In this document: piece by piece, positions 8,445 to 17,646 of the stretch
Numbering within the stretch: the stretch's first letter is position 1
How the letters are laid out: the number at the start of each line of letters is the position of its first letter
NCBI GenBank assembly: GCA_934636245.1
Contig: CAKUAI010000008.1
Coordinates: forward strand, 1-64,000
Direction of reading: 5' to 3'
Length of the DNA: 64,000 nucleotides
DNA from: an uncultured Coriobacteriales bacterium
GTDB taxonomy: Bacteria; Actinomycetota; Coriobacteriia; Coriobacteriales; UMGS124
Made by a program: the position numbers and the translations under genes
The notes under the pieces: model-generated
Told to the model about the DNA's origin: nothing
Databases searched by the model: none
Seen by the model: only the letters and a program-made list of their open reading frames with translations

Positions 8445-8491
8445 GGTAAATCTCCTTGTGTCAGCCCTGGCACGGGCCTTGCCGGCAGCAG

Positions 8492-8518
8492 GGGCGTACT
8501 TGTTTACGACAAGTGCCC
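8492..8518 (-). promoter_or_regulatory. Inverted repeat in the greA leader
   Basis: ACTTGT-TTACG-ACAAGT (8498-8514) is flanked by GGGC and GCCC, giving a longer interrupted stem (8492-8518). It lies 48 bases upstream of the greA start. It may be an operator or leader hairpin; no motif identifies the binding protein. Confidence 0.35.
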
Positions 8519-8564
8519 GTCACACATGGCGGGCACCGTTAGAACCTCTCAATAAACGCGGCGC

Positions 8565-8594
8565 GGCGCACGCCTTCGGGAGAAGACGTGCGCC
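8565..8594 (-). terminator. Probable terminator of tatA
   Basis: GGCGCACG and CGTGCGCC form an 8-bp stem around 14 bases, 30 bases after the tatA stop. On the minus strand the stem is followed by a GC-rich run and then TTTATT. The U-run is displaced, so confidence is moderate. Confidence 0.45.
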
Positions 8595-8624
8595 ACGTTG
8601 TTTAATGCTTGTGATACGACAGAT

Positions 8625-8930
8625 TTACTCGTCGTCGTCAGCGGCAGCCTTCTTGGCAGCAGCGCTGCGCTTCTTGGCTGCGGGCTTCTTGGGAGCCTCG
8701 TCCTCCACGACGTCGGCGTCGTCCTCGTCGACAACCTCGACCTCTTCCTCAACGGCAGCGGTCTTCTTGGAAGGAGTCTCTTCGTCCTCGTCAGACATAC
8801 CCTTGCGCAGGTTCTTCACGGTCTTGCCCAGGGAGGCGCCGAGCTTCGGGAGGTTCTTGGGCCCGAAGATCAGAAGAACAACGACAAGGATGATGAGGAG
8901 CTCAGGAACGCCCATACCCAGAATCTTCAT
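8625..8930 (-). CDS. tatA: Sec-independent protein translocase subunit TatA
   Basis: A 101-residue TatA. It has one N-terminal membrane helix (MGVPELLIILVVVLLIFGP), the conserved hinge FGPKNLPKLG and an amphipathic helix (LGKTVKNLRKGM). A long acidic and Lys/Ala-rich tail ends DDDE. The ATG at 8930 is chosen because GGAGG lies 8 bases upstream; the open frame continues upstream only by reading through a tRNA gene. TatA forms the pore for folded twin-arginine substrates. Two such proteins are encoded here (24138-24848 and 55678-57375). No tatC is in the window. Confidence 0.93.
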   Translation of the reverse strand: MKILGMGVPELLIILVVVLLIFGPKNLPKLGASLGKTVKNLRKGMSDEDEETPSKKTAAVEEEVEVVDEDDADVVEDEAPKKPAAKKRSAAAKKAAADDDE

Positions 8931-9005
8931 ACCACAATCCTCCATTAACGGTGGCGGACTAGAATGTGCCTGCGTCTTCGCAAGAACCCGCCGGTTTTCG
9001 GTACG

Positions 9006-9020
9006 GGGGTATAGTACCCC
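9006..9020. promoter_or_regulatory. GGGGTA-N3-TACCCC dyad upstream of tatA
   Basis: A perfect 6-bp inverted repeat with a three-base centre lies 75 bases upstream of the tatA start. On the minus strand it contains TACTATA-like sequence that could act as a -10 element. The role is unknown. Confidence 0.3.
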
Positions 9021-9091
9021 ACGAACCACGCCTATACACGCAAATTTGCGATGCTTTGCGACCAATTTTTCTAACAGGCGCAATTCATAGC

Positions 9092-9127
9092 AAAAAAGGG
9101 CCGTTGCCCATAAGAAGCAACGACCCT
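9092..9127 (-). terminator. Intrinsic terminator of tRNA-Pro
   Basis: On the minus strand GGGTCGTTGC pairs with GCAACGGCCC (one mismatch) around TTCTTATG and is followed by six T. It begins 15 bases after the tRNA 3' end. Confidence 0.85.
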
Positions 9128-9141
9128 TGCATGTACCAAAC

Positions 9142-9218
9142 TGGTCGGGTTGACTGGATTTGAACCAGCGACCTCTGCGTCCCGAACGCAGCGCTCTACC
9201 AAGCTGAGCCACAACCCG
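9142..9218 (-). tRNA. tRNA-Pro (anticodon CGG)
   Basis: The minus strand folds as a full cloverleaf. The acceptor arm is CGGGTTG/CAACCCG with discriminator A and an encoded CCA. The anticodon stem CTGCG/CGCAG encloses the loop TTCGGGA, giving CGG, which reads CCG codons. The T-arm contains GGTTCAAATCC. A good promoter (9225-9254) and a terminator (9092-9127) make it a single-gene unit. Confidence 0.96.
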
Positions 9219-9224
9219 GACTTC

Positions 9225-9254
9225 GATATAGTAGCAGACTTTTCCCAACGTCAA
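9225..9254 (-). promoter_or_regulatory. Promoter of tRNA-Pro
   Basis: TTGACG (9249-9254) and TATATC (9225-9230) on the minus strand are 18 bases apart. The -10 box ends 6 bases before the tRNA 5' end. Confidence 0.6.
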
Positions 9255-9351
9255 CCCAACTTCTTTGAATTGTGGAGAAAGTGGGGCTGCGCGTCACAAA
9301 TGCCGGTCGAGGAGCCGCGCACCCCGGACAGGGCGGCGGCGCCCCCCATTC

Positions 9352-10101
9352 TCAGAGAACGGCCGCTGCAATACAGCCGAGCACGAGGATGTGGGCGGGG
9401 TAGTACAGATAGAAGAACCACTTGAGGGACCTGCCCCGCGATCCGTTGTAGGCGCGCAGCAGGCACAGCGCCCCCACCCCGCCCACAAGCTCGTACAAAA
9501 GCTCGGGCAGCGCGGCCAAATCACCTTGAAACACGCAACCCAGCGCAGGCAGACCCAAAGCCAGGATGGCAAGGAGGGTCGGGTAGGTGCGGCGGTCGGA
9601 CTCGGACAGCACATGGGCCATGAAGATCATGATGGGCCCCAAGACCCCCCAGTCGAGAACGACGCTTGCAGCCGTGCTGGCCGCAAACAGCGCCCAGAAC
9701 GCCGGCCGGCACTTCATCCGGTCGTAGGCGACAATCATCGCAAGACCCAGCAAAAGGGTAAACAAGACGTTGCCGGTGCAGGGAAGCTGAAGCGAGGCCT
9801 CGCCCAAATCAAGTACGACGGGTTCAAAGAAGAGGCCGTACGGGACCTGCGAGACAAGGGCAAAGGCGAGAAGGCGGCTCGCGTAGCGGCGCACGTCGTG
9901 CGTGTAGCGGTACCCCTCGCTCACAAGGAACGCCATAATGGGAAACGTGAGGCCGCCGAAGGCCTCGCAGACGCAATATGCCCAGAACGGCAGCACGGCC
10001 TGAAAGATGACGCCCACGTGGCACAGCGTCATGCCTACAATGGCTGCCATCTTGAGAGAAAACGACGTGACATGAGAAAGGGGGCGAGGCGACATGGGCA
10101 T
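9352..10101 (-). CDS. TraX-family multispanning membrane protein
   Basis: About 249 residues and roughly eight hydrophobic helices. The first helix, LKMAAIVGMTLCHVGVIF, follows the pattern of TraX proteins (a lysine before the helix and a conserved D/C-H pair). It also has the family's FPIMAFLVSEGYRYT and RLLAFALVSQVPYG segments. TraX was named for F-pilin N-acetylation, but chromosomal homologues are of unknown function. The ATG at 10101 or 10095 is chosen because the upstream reading frame has no membrane or family character. Its start overlaps the start of the divergent CPBP gene at 10094, so the two promoters must lie inside each other's coding sequence or one start is wrong. Confidence 0.75.
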   Translation of the reverse strand: MPMSPRPLSHVTSFSLKMAAIVGMTLCHVGVIFQAVLPFWAYCVCEAFGGLTFPIMAFLVSEGYRYTHDVRRYASRLLAFALVSQVPYGLFFEPVVLDLGEASLQLPCTGNVLFTLLLGLAMIVAYDRMKCRPAFWALFAASTAASVVLDWGVLGPIMIFMAHVLSESDRRTYPTLLAILALGLPALGCVFQGDLAALPELLYELVGGVGALCLLRAYNGSRGRSLKWFFYLYYPAHILVLGCIAAAVL

Positions 10102-11077
10102 TCCCGATTCTAGCGACGAGGTTGGCAAGCGGGGGACGAAGAAAGGAAGACCGCTCGGTGCCCCGGCGGCAGCGGCCTTGTGCTTTGCGGCCACCATGCT
10201 TTTGTACCACATACCGCTGGGGTCAAGCATGGCCGCAGACGCCCTCCATGCCTGCCTTGCCGGCGTGGCGGCGCTTGTGTGCCTGGCGCTTTGGGCAGGG
10301 CGAGGAGAAGCGGGCAAAGACGCGCCAAGCGCCTGCCCCGCGCAGGCGGGCAGGGCACGCGAGGCCAAAAGCGCACATGCCGGGAAAGCATGCGCCAAGG
10401 CCGCCCATGCAGAAGAAAGCGATACGGTCGAGGAAACATGCACGGGAGCAGACGAGGGGCATCCAAAGCCGCCTCGCGGCCTTCCCGCAGGCCCGATCGC
10501 ACTGCTGTGCCTTGCGGGGGCGCTCGTCAGCGTCGCCGTGCCGCTAGCAACAAGCGGCACGGCGGGCGCCGGGGCGCAAGCCGCGCCCGCCTCACCGCAA
10601 GGCTTCCTTGCGCTGCTCGCAGTGCTTGCCGCATCCTGTTTGGGAACCGCAGTATGGGAGGAAATCGCCTTCCGTCGGCTTGCGATGGAGGCGGTCGCGG
10701 GTGCGCTCGAAGAGAGGCCCCATCGCCGGCTTTTGGCGGCCTGCATTTGCTCGGCAGTGTTTGCGACGCTGCACCTGCCCGAGATGGGAGAGGCGCTACC
10801 CACAGCCTTACGCGGGGTGCAGGTGGCCCTCTTCGCGCTTGCCATGGTGGGACTCGTGGAGCAAACCGGCCGCCTGGCACCGGCCGTTGCAGCACACGCG
10901 GTCTACGACGTCATATGCTTTGCGCCCGCCGTGCTCGGCACCTCCGGCAGCGCCTGGGAGATACCGGCATCTTCCCTTATGACCCTAGAAACAAGCATGT
11001 TGGGAATGTTGGCGAGCCTTCTGTTTTTGGCACCAGCGGCGGCACTGGGAGTGCGCAGGCTTCTTGCGGCGCGCTAG
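10094..11077 (+). CDS. CPBP-family intramembrane metalloprotease
   Basis: The 327-residue protein carries the CPBP/Abi signature. WEEIAFRRL supplies the EExxxR motif, FATLHL the FxxxH motif and HAVYD the last metal-ligand motif, all inside predicted membrane helices. The family includes CAAX-prenyl-type proteases and bacteriocin-immunity proteins; the substrate here is unknown. A polar, Ala/Lys-rich stretch of about 60 residues (68-130) separates helices 2 and 3. It is one of only two plus-strand genes recognised. Its last four bases overlap the end of convergent ispE. Confidence 0.8.
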   Translation: MGIPDSSDEVGKRGTKKGRPLGAPAAAALCFAATMLLYHIPLGSSMAADALHACLAGVAALVCLALWAGRGEAGKDAPSACPAQAGRAREAKSAHAGKACAKAAHAEESDTVEETCTGADEGHPKPPRGLPAGPIALLCLAGALVSVAVPLATSGTAGAGAQAAPASPQGFLALLAVLAASCLGTAVWEEIAFRRLAMEAVAGALEERPHRRLLAACICSAVFATLHLPEMGEALPTALRGVQVALFALAMVGLVEQTGRLAPAVAAHAVYDVICFAPAVLGTSGSAWEIPASSLMTLETSMLGMLASLLFLAPAAALGVRRLLAAR

Positions 11078-11940
11078 GCCAGCGTCGTGCTGGCGCATGC
11101 CCACCAACCATGCTCGCGCGCCTGAACCGCAAGACGCTCGGCTGCGGCAAGGTCACCCACGAAGGCGCACACGCATGAGCCGCTGCCGCACAAAAGAGGA
11201 CCCGCCTGGCAAGCGCCGCTGTCTTGCAGGAAAGCAAAGACCTCCGCGATTGCAGGGGCAAGCTGCAGGGCAGCGGGCTCCATGTTGTTGGCGAGGGCGG
11301 CAAGGGCAGACGGCGCATCGCCGGCACGCAAGGCTTCAAGCATCGGCTCCACCTGGGGGGCTGGGGTCGCCATCTCGTCGAGCAGGCGGTAACAGGCGCC
11401 GGTGGAGACGCCCTGGTCGGGTTTCACGAGCACGACAGGCGCGCTGAAGGGCGCAAACGTCTCGCGCAGCACGTCTCCCCTGCCATCGAGATACGACGGC
11501 ACCTCATGCAGGAAAAACGCCACGTCGGCGCCGAGAGACTGTGCCAAGCGCACCACGCGCTCGTCGTCGAGGCCGATCTGCCACATGCGGGCAAGGCCGC
11601 GCATCACCGCAGCCGCATCGGAGGAGCCCCCTCCCAAGCCTGCCTGCGACGGGACATGCTTGCGCAGCGCCACGCTCATGTCGAGCGGCTTTTCAAATGC
11701 CTCGGCCATGCCAACAGCGGCACGATACGCAAGGTTCGTCGCAGGGTCGGCGCCTGCAGGCAAGGGATCGGGCTCGCATGAAAAAACGAGGCCCTCCCCT
11801 GCCGCAAGCTCGCAGAGTTCGACCTCGTCATGGAGTTCGAGCGCACACATGACCGTGCGCACCTCGTGGTAGGCACCCTCGCATACCCCGGGCGTTACCG
11901 AGAGAACCAGGTTGACCTTGGCATGGGCGCGTTCGTGCAC
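11074..11940 (-). CDS. ispE: 4-diphosphocytidyl-2-C-methyl-D-erythritol kinase
   Basis: A 288-residue GHMP kinase of the non-mevalonate isoprenoid pathway. It phosphorylates CDP-methylerythritol at the 2-hydroxyl. The N-terminal AHAKVNLVLSV and the ATP loop VPSQAGLGGGSSDAAAVM are diagnostic. LLCGSGSCVCAF near the C-terminus replaces the usual GSGSTVFG. The start is GTG at 11940 with AAGGAGG seven bases upstream. It follows veg and rsmA, the order seen in Bacillus, and likely shares their transcript or a nearby promoter. Confidence 0.95.
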   Translation of the reverse strand: MHERAHAKVNLVLSVTPGVCEGAYHEVRTVMCALELHDEVELCELAAGEGLVFSCEPDPLPAGADPATNLAYRAAVGMAEAFEKPLDMSVALRKHVPSQAGLGGGSSDAAAVMRGLARMWQIGLDDERVVRLAQSLGADVAFFLHEVPSYLDGRGDVLRETFAPFSAPVVLVKPDQGVSTGACYRLLDEMATPAPQVEPMLEALRAGDAPSALAALANNMEPAALQLAPAIAEVFAFLQDSGACQAGPLLCGSGSCVCAFVGDLAAAERLAVQAREHGWWACASTTLA

Positions 11941-12048
11941 GGCGTGGCCTCCTTTATAAAGAAACGCTGCCGCCGGGCGCTCAAAGCCATTCGCACCGAA
12001 TGTGCAAGGCCCGTGTGAGGCACGGCTGCAGCGTTTGTGCAGACGGTA

Positions 12049-12339
12049 TTACTGCTGGTCTTCGACGGGCTCAAAGATGAGCTCGCCAGATGCCGGGTCG
12101 GAAAGCTCCACGGCGCCGGTCAGCACGTCGACGTACTGGTAGGACTGGCGGGCGCGACGGCCGCGGCGCTCCTCCACCTCGACGATGAAGAGAGAGTCGT
12201 GGGTCTGCAACAGCACGCCGTCACGCTCGACGACGCGCGAGCGGCCCATGTTGGCGCGCACCTTGAAGTGCGAGCCGGTCATATGAGAAAGCTTGTCGTG
12301 GATTTCCGCAATCTTGTTTGCGTGCTCTTCGAGTTCCAT
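12049..12339 (-). CDS. veg: Veg-family protein
   Basis: About 96 residues. The sequence (EIHDKLSHMTGSHFKVRANM, then GRSRVV and DSLFIVEVEE) matches the Veg/DUF1021 family, small SH3-like proteins of Firmicutes, linked in Bacillus to biofilm gene expression. Its place between rsmA and ispE is the same as in Bacillus. The ATG at 12339 is preferred because GGAAGG lies eight bases before it; the ATG two codons earlier is too close. The molecular role is unknown. Confidence 0.85.
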   Translation of the reverse strand: MELEEHANKIAEIHDKLSHMTGSHFKVRANMGRSRVVERDGVLLQTHDSLFIVEVEERRGRRARQSYQYVDVLTGAVELSDPASGELIFEPVEDQQ

Positions 12340-12492
12340 GTGCATAACCTTCCGGGGGGCGCGCAATGAGCGCACTCCCAGTGCTATCAGGGTGTTTTGG
12401 GGACGTGGATAGTACCAGCCGCAGGCGCAGATAATATGGATTCACCGGAATACTACGCGCTGCAAGCCCATGTGGGGCTATATACGCACCTT

Positions 12493-13503
12493 TTAAATCA
12501 TGTCCGGATCGAAGATGGCACGCTTTTTCTTGGGCTTGGCGCACTTCTTGGCTGCAGCGGGAACCGAAGACTCGGCAGGGCGATAACGCTCGGGCACAAC
12601 GCCGTCGCGAAGCGCCAATGCAAGGCCAATGAACTGGTCTTTTGTGAGCGATTCAGCGCGGCAGCCGCCGTCGATGGCCATAAGGTCGAACGCGGCGTCG
12701 AGTTGGGCGCGCTCCCACTTCTCGCATGCCGCCATGGAGTTGCGCAGGGTCTTGCGGCGCTGGGCGAATGCGGCATCGACGACCTCGACGGTCGCCGCGG
12801 CGTCTTCTGCGCTCAGGGCATCACAGGCGGGCACGCGCTGCAGGCGCACCACGGCGCTCTCCACATGAGGCTCGGGGAAGAAGCTGCGCGGAGGAACCTG
12901 GAAGCGCCCAACAACCTGGGCGAACAGCTGGAGCTTCACCGTATAGGCGCCATAGATCTTAGACGAGGGAGACGCGCAGATACGGTCGGCCACCTCGCTT
13001 TGCACCATGACCGTGGCATCCTGGATGAACGGCCACTCCTGAAAATACTGCAGAATGAGCGTGGCAGCCACCGCATAAGGAAGGTTGGCGACCCAAGCGC
13101 TCGGATAGTCGGGCAAGTCGGCGAGGGCGGCGTTCTTGGCGCGCAGGCCCGCAAGCGCCTCAGAAATCTGGGCAGGCGCGACCTTCGTGGCGTCTCCCAT
13201 CACCAAGGCGAAACGCTCGGAATACTCGGCCGTCACTTCGCCCAAGGGACCCTGCATGTCGGTATCGGCCTCGATGGCGACTACGGCAGCGGCGCGAGGC
13301 AGAAGCGCGCAAGTGAGCGTGCCGCAGCCGGGACCAACCTCAAGTACCGTCTGCGTGGGAGCAACGTCGGCAAGCTCGAGGATATGGGCGACGACGGTAT
13401 CGTCTACCAGGAAGTTCTGTCCTAGCTCGTACTTCGCCTCAAGCCCGAAGGCGTCGAGCATGGAGCGGATCGCGCTGCGGTTTGCCATCTTGGACACAGC
13501 CAT
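12493..13503 (-). CDS. rsmA: 16S rRNA (adenine-1518/1519-N6) dimethyltransferase
   Basis: A 336-residue RsmA/KsgA. The SAM-binding motif is VLEVGPGCGTLTCALL, the catalytic N-x-P-Y motif is NLPYAVAATLI, and KYELGQNFLVDD at the N-terminus is typical. It dimethylates two adjacent adenines near the 3' end of 16S rRNA during 30S maturation. A basic C-terminal tail (about 305-336, rich in KKK and KPKKKR) is longer than usual. The ATG has GGGGG seven bases upstream. It sits between the flavodoxin-like gene and veg. Confidence 0.95.
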   Translation of the reverse strand: MAVSKMANRSAIRSMLDAFGLEAKYELGQNFLVDDTVVAHILELADVAPTQTVLEVGPGCGTLTCALLPRAAAVVAIEADTDMQGPLGEVTAEYSERFALVMGDATKVAPAQISEALAGLRAKNAALADLPDYPSAWVANLPYAVAATLILQYFQEWPFIQDATVMVQSEVADRICASPSSKIYGAYTVKLQLFAQVVGRFQVPPRSFFPEPHVESAVVRLQRVPACDALSAEDAAATVEVVDAAFAQRRKTLRNSMAACEKWERAQLDAAFDLMAIDGGCRAESLTKDQFIGLALALRDGVVPERYRPAESSVPAAAKKCAKPKKKRAIFDPDMI

Positions 13504-13536
13504 CGGGTTGTCCCCCTGTCGGAATCGTCGGTGGTA

Positions 13537-14181
13537 CTAACGTAGGTCGTGTGCAGCCTGGGCGGCATGCACAAGGTCGCTTGCCCAGGCAGATACGTTG
13601 GAAAGCAGGGCTGCGTCAAAGTCGGGGCCATAGGTGCAGCCAGGCCTCGGGGCTTGCCCGAAGCCCACGAGGTCATGCGTGGCATGCAGCTCGAAGTCGG
13701 CCATGCGAAGCGAGGAGCGGGCGCAGCTCACCAGTGCGTCATGACCAAAGGGATCGCCTCCCGCGCCCACCACAAAGAGGTCGAGCGGGCGTCGGCACTC
13801 CAGGGGACACACGGGGCGCTGCCCCAACAGGTAGCGCTGGCACCACAGGGGCTGCATGCGGTCGAGCACGGCTTTGAGCTGCGAAGGCGGTCCCGAGAAG
13901 TACACGGGAGCCACCAAGGCGAGCGCATCTGCCGCTTGCAGGCGCTTGAGCAAGCACGCAAAGCCAGGGCGGCCCCCGGCCCCCTCACGCGCATCGAGCA
14001 CGCAGGCACCGGTGCGCTCGCACGCACCGCAGCCCACGCAACCCAGCACCTCGTAATCAGAGAGGAACAGCAGCTCGGCCACGGCGCCGGCCCCATGCAG
14101 GGCATCCTCAAGCTCGGCGGCGAAGCGGGCACATGCGCCGGTCTTGCGGGGGCTACCCACAAGCACGGCGACGCGAAGCAT
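13537..14181 (-). CDS. Flavodoxin-fold NAD(P)H-dependent FMN reductase family protein
   Basis: About 214 residues. VLVGSPRKTGACARF is the flavin phosphate-binding loop, and GCVGCGACERTGACVLD is the cysteine-rich signature of this family of iron-sulfur/FMN proteins. ALVAPVYFSGPPSQLKAVLD completes the fold. The ATG at 14181 has GAGGG eight bases upstream; a GTG eight codons earlier is possible. It occupies the place where rnmV (RNase M5) sits in the corresponding Firmicutes operon. Substrate unknown. Confidence 0.82.
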   Translation of the reverse strand: MLRVAVLVGSPRKTGACARFAAELEDALHGAGAVAELLFLSDYEVLGCVGCGACERTGACVLDAREGAGGRPGFACLLKRLQAADALALVAPVYFSGPPSQLKAVLDRMQPLWCQRYLLGQRPVCPLECRRPLDLFVVGAGGDPFGHDALVSCARSSLRMADFELHATHDLVGFGQAPRPGCTYGPDFDAALLSNVSAWASDLVHAAQAAHDLR

Positions 14182-14212
14182 GTCTGCGCCCTCGCTATGC
14201 ACGACCCCTCCC

Positions 14213-15195
14213 CTACCCTCGTGCACCCGCGAGCGGCGCGGGACGGTCGAAGATGCGCCGCGCGAGCTCGTAGGCATCGCGATACGTATCAGCAGGCTTG
14301 TCCCCGCAACGCTCGCGCCTCAACTCTGCCACGAACTCAGCGGTGCGGGCGATGTAGGCAGGCTCGCACTGCGTGCCGCGCAGGGGTTCGGGTGCCATGT
14401 AGGGCGCGTCGGTCTCAAAGACGAGCTGGCCGGGACGAAGGGCGGCCACGGCGTCGCGCGTGGAGTCGTTTCGCTTGAAGCTCACGGCGCCGCCGATGCC
14501 CAGCACGCAGCCCATCTCCAAAAACGGAGCAGCGTCTTCGGGCCCAAGGTCGAAGCAGTGCAAGACAACTCCGCCCTCACGAGGCAGGCCGACCTCGGAC
14601 ATGATCTGCGCGGCCTCGTCGTGCGCCTCGCGCACATGCAGCGAAAGTGACGCGTTCAGGTTGCATGCCAGCTCAAGCTGCTCGCGGAACACCTCGCGCT
14701 GCACCTCGCGCGGCGAGAGGTCGTAGTGGTAGTCCAGGCCGATCTCGCCCACGCCGCAGCAGATGGGCTCGGCCAGAAGGCGCTGCATGGCCTCATGTGC
14801 CTGGACATCGAAGTCCTTAGCATTGTGCGGGTGACATCCCACCAGAAGGCGCACCTCCGGCATCACCGGGGGCTCGCCGAGCGCGTCAAGCACACCGTTG
14901 GCGCGCCATGCGTCGAGAATCTCGGCGCACTCACACTGCCAGCGGCAAAGGTCCGCAAGCACCGCTTCAGGGTCGCGCGCGTCATCGGCAGGGTCGACGA
15001 CCGTCACCAAAAAGCGCACGCCAGCCACAGCAGCTCGCGCAAGGGCAAGCGCGGCATCGATGTGCCTCAAGCTCGTGAGATGCGTGTGGCTCTCGGCGAT
15101 GGGGGCCGCCGCCGCAGGAAGCGCGAGCGACGCCTGCTTCTTCGTGCGGAAGAAGCAGGCGTGCTCGGCATGGGCAGGCAACAAGAGCTCGGGAT

Positions 15196-15202
<7 letters not shown>
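14213..15202 (-). CDS. tatD: TatD-family metal-dependent hydrolase (DNase)
   Basis: The catalytic part follows a 35-residue N-terminal extension. The metal ligands include ESHTHL (His39, His41), GEIGLDYHYD, the histidine in LSLHVREA, VVLHCFDLG and the aspartate of FETDAPY. The family has 3'-5' exonuclease or deoxyesterase activity. No start codon exists between the extension and the first metal site, so translation must begin upstream; GTG at 15202, overlapping the metG stop, is the best candidate. The extension contains a perfect hairpin (15129-15162). The metG-tatD pairing is widespread. Confidence 0.92.
15129..15162. promoter_or_regulatory. Perfect 14-bp inverted repeat inside the 5' part of tatD
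   Basis: ACGCCTGCTTCTTC (15130-15143) and GAAGAAGCAGGCGT (15149-15162) pair exactly around GTGCG. It falls in the part of tatD that encodes the non-conserved N-terminal extension, shortly after the metG stop. It could attenuate readthrough from metG into tatD. No U-run follows on either strand. Confidence 0.45.
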
Positions 15203-16845
<1,643 letters not shown>

Positions 16846-16868
16846 GGTGGGTAGCCTTTCGACGCATT

Positions 16869-16889
16869 GCGCCGGGACACTCCCGGCGC
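16869..16889 (-). promoter_or_regulatory. GC-rich hairpin in the metG leader
   Basis: GCGCCGGGA and TCCCGGCGC pair perfectly around three bases, 24 bases upstream of the metG ATG. No T-box motif or other known leader signature is visible. It could affect translation or transcript stability. Confidence 0.35.
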
Positions 16890-16980
16890 TTTCTAGACAG
16901 ATGGGATAATCGTATCATCTGCGCTTCCCTGCAAAGCAGCTGGCGAACGTGGTCACATACAAGCTGCGCCACGGGCAGGC

Positions 16981-17026
16981 AAAGAAAGGGGGCCAGCAAC
17001 GGGTACGATTCGTCGCCAGCCCCCTT
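16981..17026 (-). terminator. Terminator of the ech operon
   Basis: On the minus strand AAGGGGGCTGGC and GTTGCTGGCCCCCTT form a long stem with a few G-U pairs, followed by TCTTT. It lies 132 bases after the last ech gene. The rest of the 16846-17157 gap contains only the metG leader. Confidence 0.7.
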
Positions 17027-17157
17027 GAGATGCGATTGTTGGCAAGCAAGCAAGCAAGCGCGCATGCCCGCCCGGCCCCGCGACGCGTTGCAGCCGCCGG
17101 CAGGCCCTCGCCCACCTTGGCCTGCGGCGCGGCGCTGTTCTGCGCAGCCGCCCTGCT

Positions 17158-17631
17158 TTACTCCTGCGCGGACGCCTCGGCTGCGGCCTTCGCCTCGGCC
17201 TCGGCCTTCTTCTTGGCTGCCATCTCGGCCTTGAGCTTGGCTGCCTTGGCGGCCTTCTCGGCTGCGGCCTGCTCGCGGCGCTGGCGCTCCTGCGGGCTCA
17301 CCTCGTAGACCTCCACCACGCGCTCCTGGGCGGGGTCGGTGTAGTGGTTGAGCATGCTGAGGGCCCCCTCGTGGCACGCCTCGATGCAGCTACGGCACTG
17401 GATGCAGCGGAAGCGGTCGATCGACCAGGTCAGAGCCTTGCGATCGACGTCAAGCGCCTGGGTGGGGCACACGTTTGCGCACAGGCCGCAATACCTGCAC
17501 GAATCGGGCTCGAGGTGCACGCGCCCCTTGGTCTGCTCAAAGAAGTGCGGCTTCTCCAGGGGATAGAGCTTCGTTGCGGGCTTGGAGAACAGACTCTTGA
17601 GGGTCATGCGCCCGAGCTTGAATTCTGCCAC
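17158..17631 (-). CDS. echF: Ech hydrogenase ferredoxin-type subunit
   Basis: A 157-residue protein with two [4Fe-4S] sites, CRYCGLCANVCP (C45-C55) and CIQCRSCIEACH (C76-C86), matching EchF/HycF/NuoI-like subunits. These pass electrons from soluble ferredoxin toward the NiFe site. From residue 118 a highly charged Lys/Ala/Glu helix forms a tail of about 40 residues not needed for the cluster domain. It is the last gene of the six-gene operon, 15 bases after echE. Confidence 0.9.
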   Translation of the reverse strand: MAEFKLGRMTLKSLFSKPATKLYPLEKPHFFEQTKGRVHLEPDSCRYCGLCANVCPTQALDVDRKALTWSIDRFRCIQCRSCIEACHEGALSMLNHYTDPAQERVVEVYEVSPQERQRREQAAAEKAAKAAKLKAEMAAKKKAEAEAKAAAEASAQE

Positions 17632-17646
17632 GATGTGTTGCCTCCC

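Noticed and set aside
8931..9254. Upstream extension of the tatA frame to 209 codons
   Set aside because: The extension reads through the tRNA-Pro gene and its terminator; a good ribosome binding site precedes the ATG at 8930, and TatA homology starts there.
16846..17157. T-box or SAM riboswitch ahead of metG
   Set aside because: No T-box sequence, specifier loop or other conserved riboswitch core was found; the gap is explained by the ech terminator and a simple hairpin.
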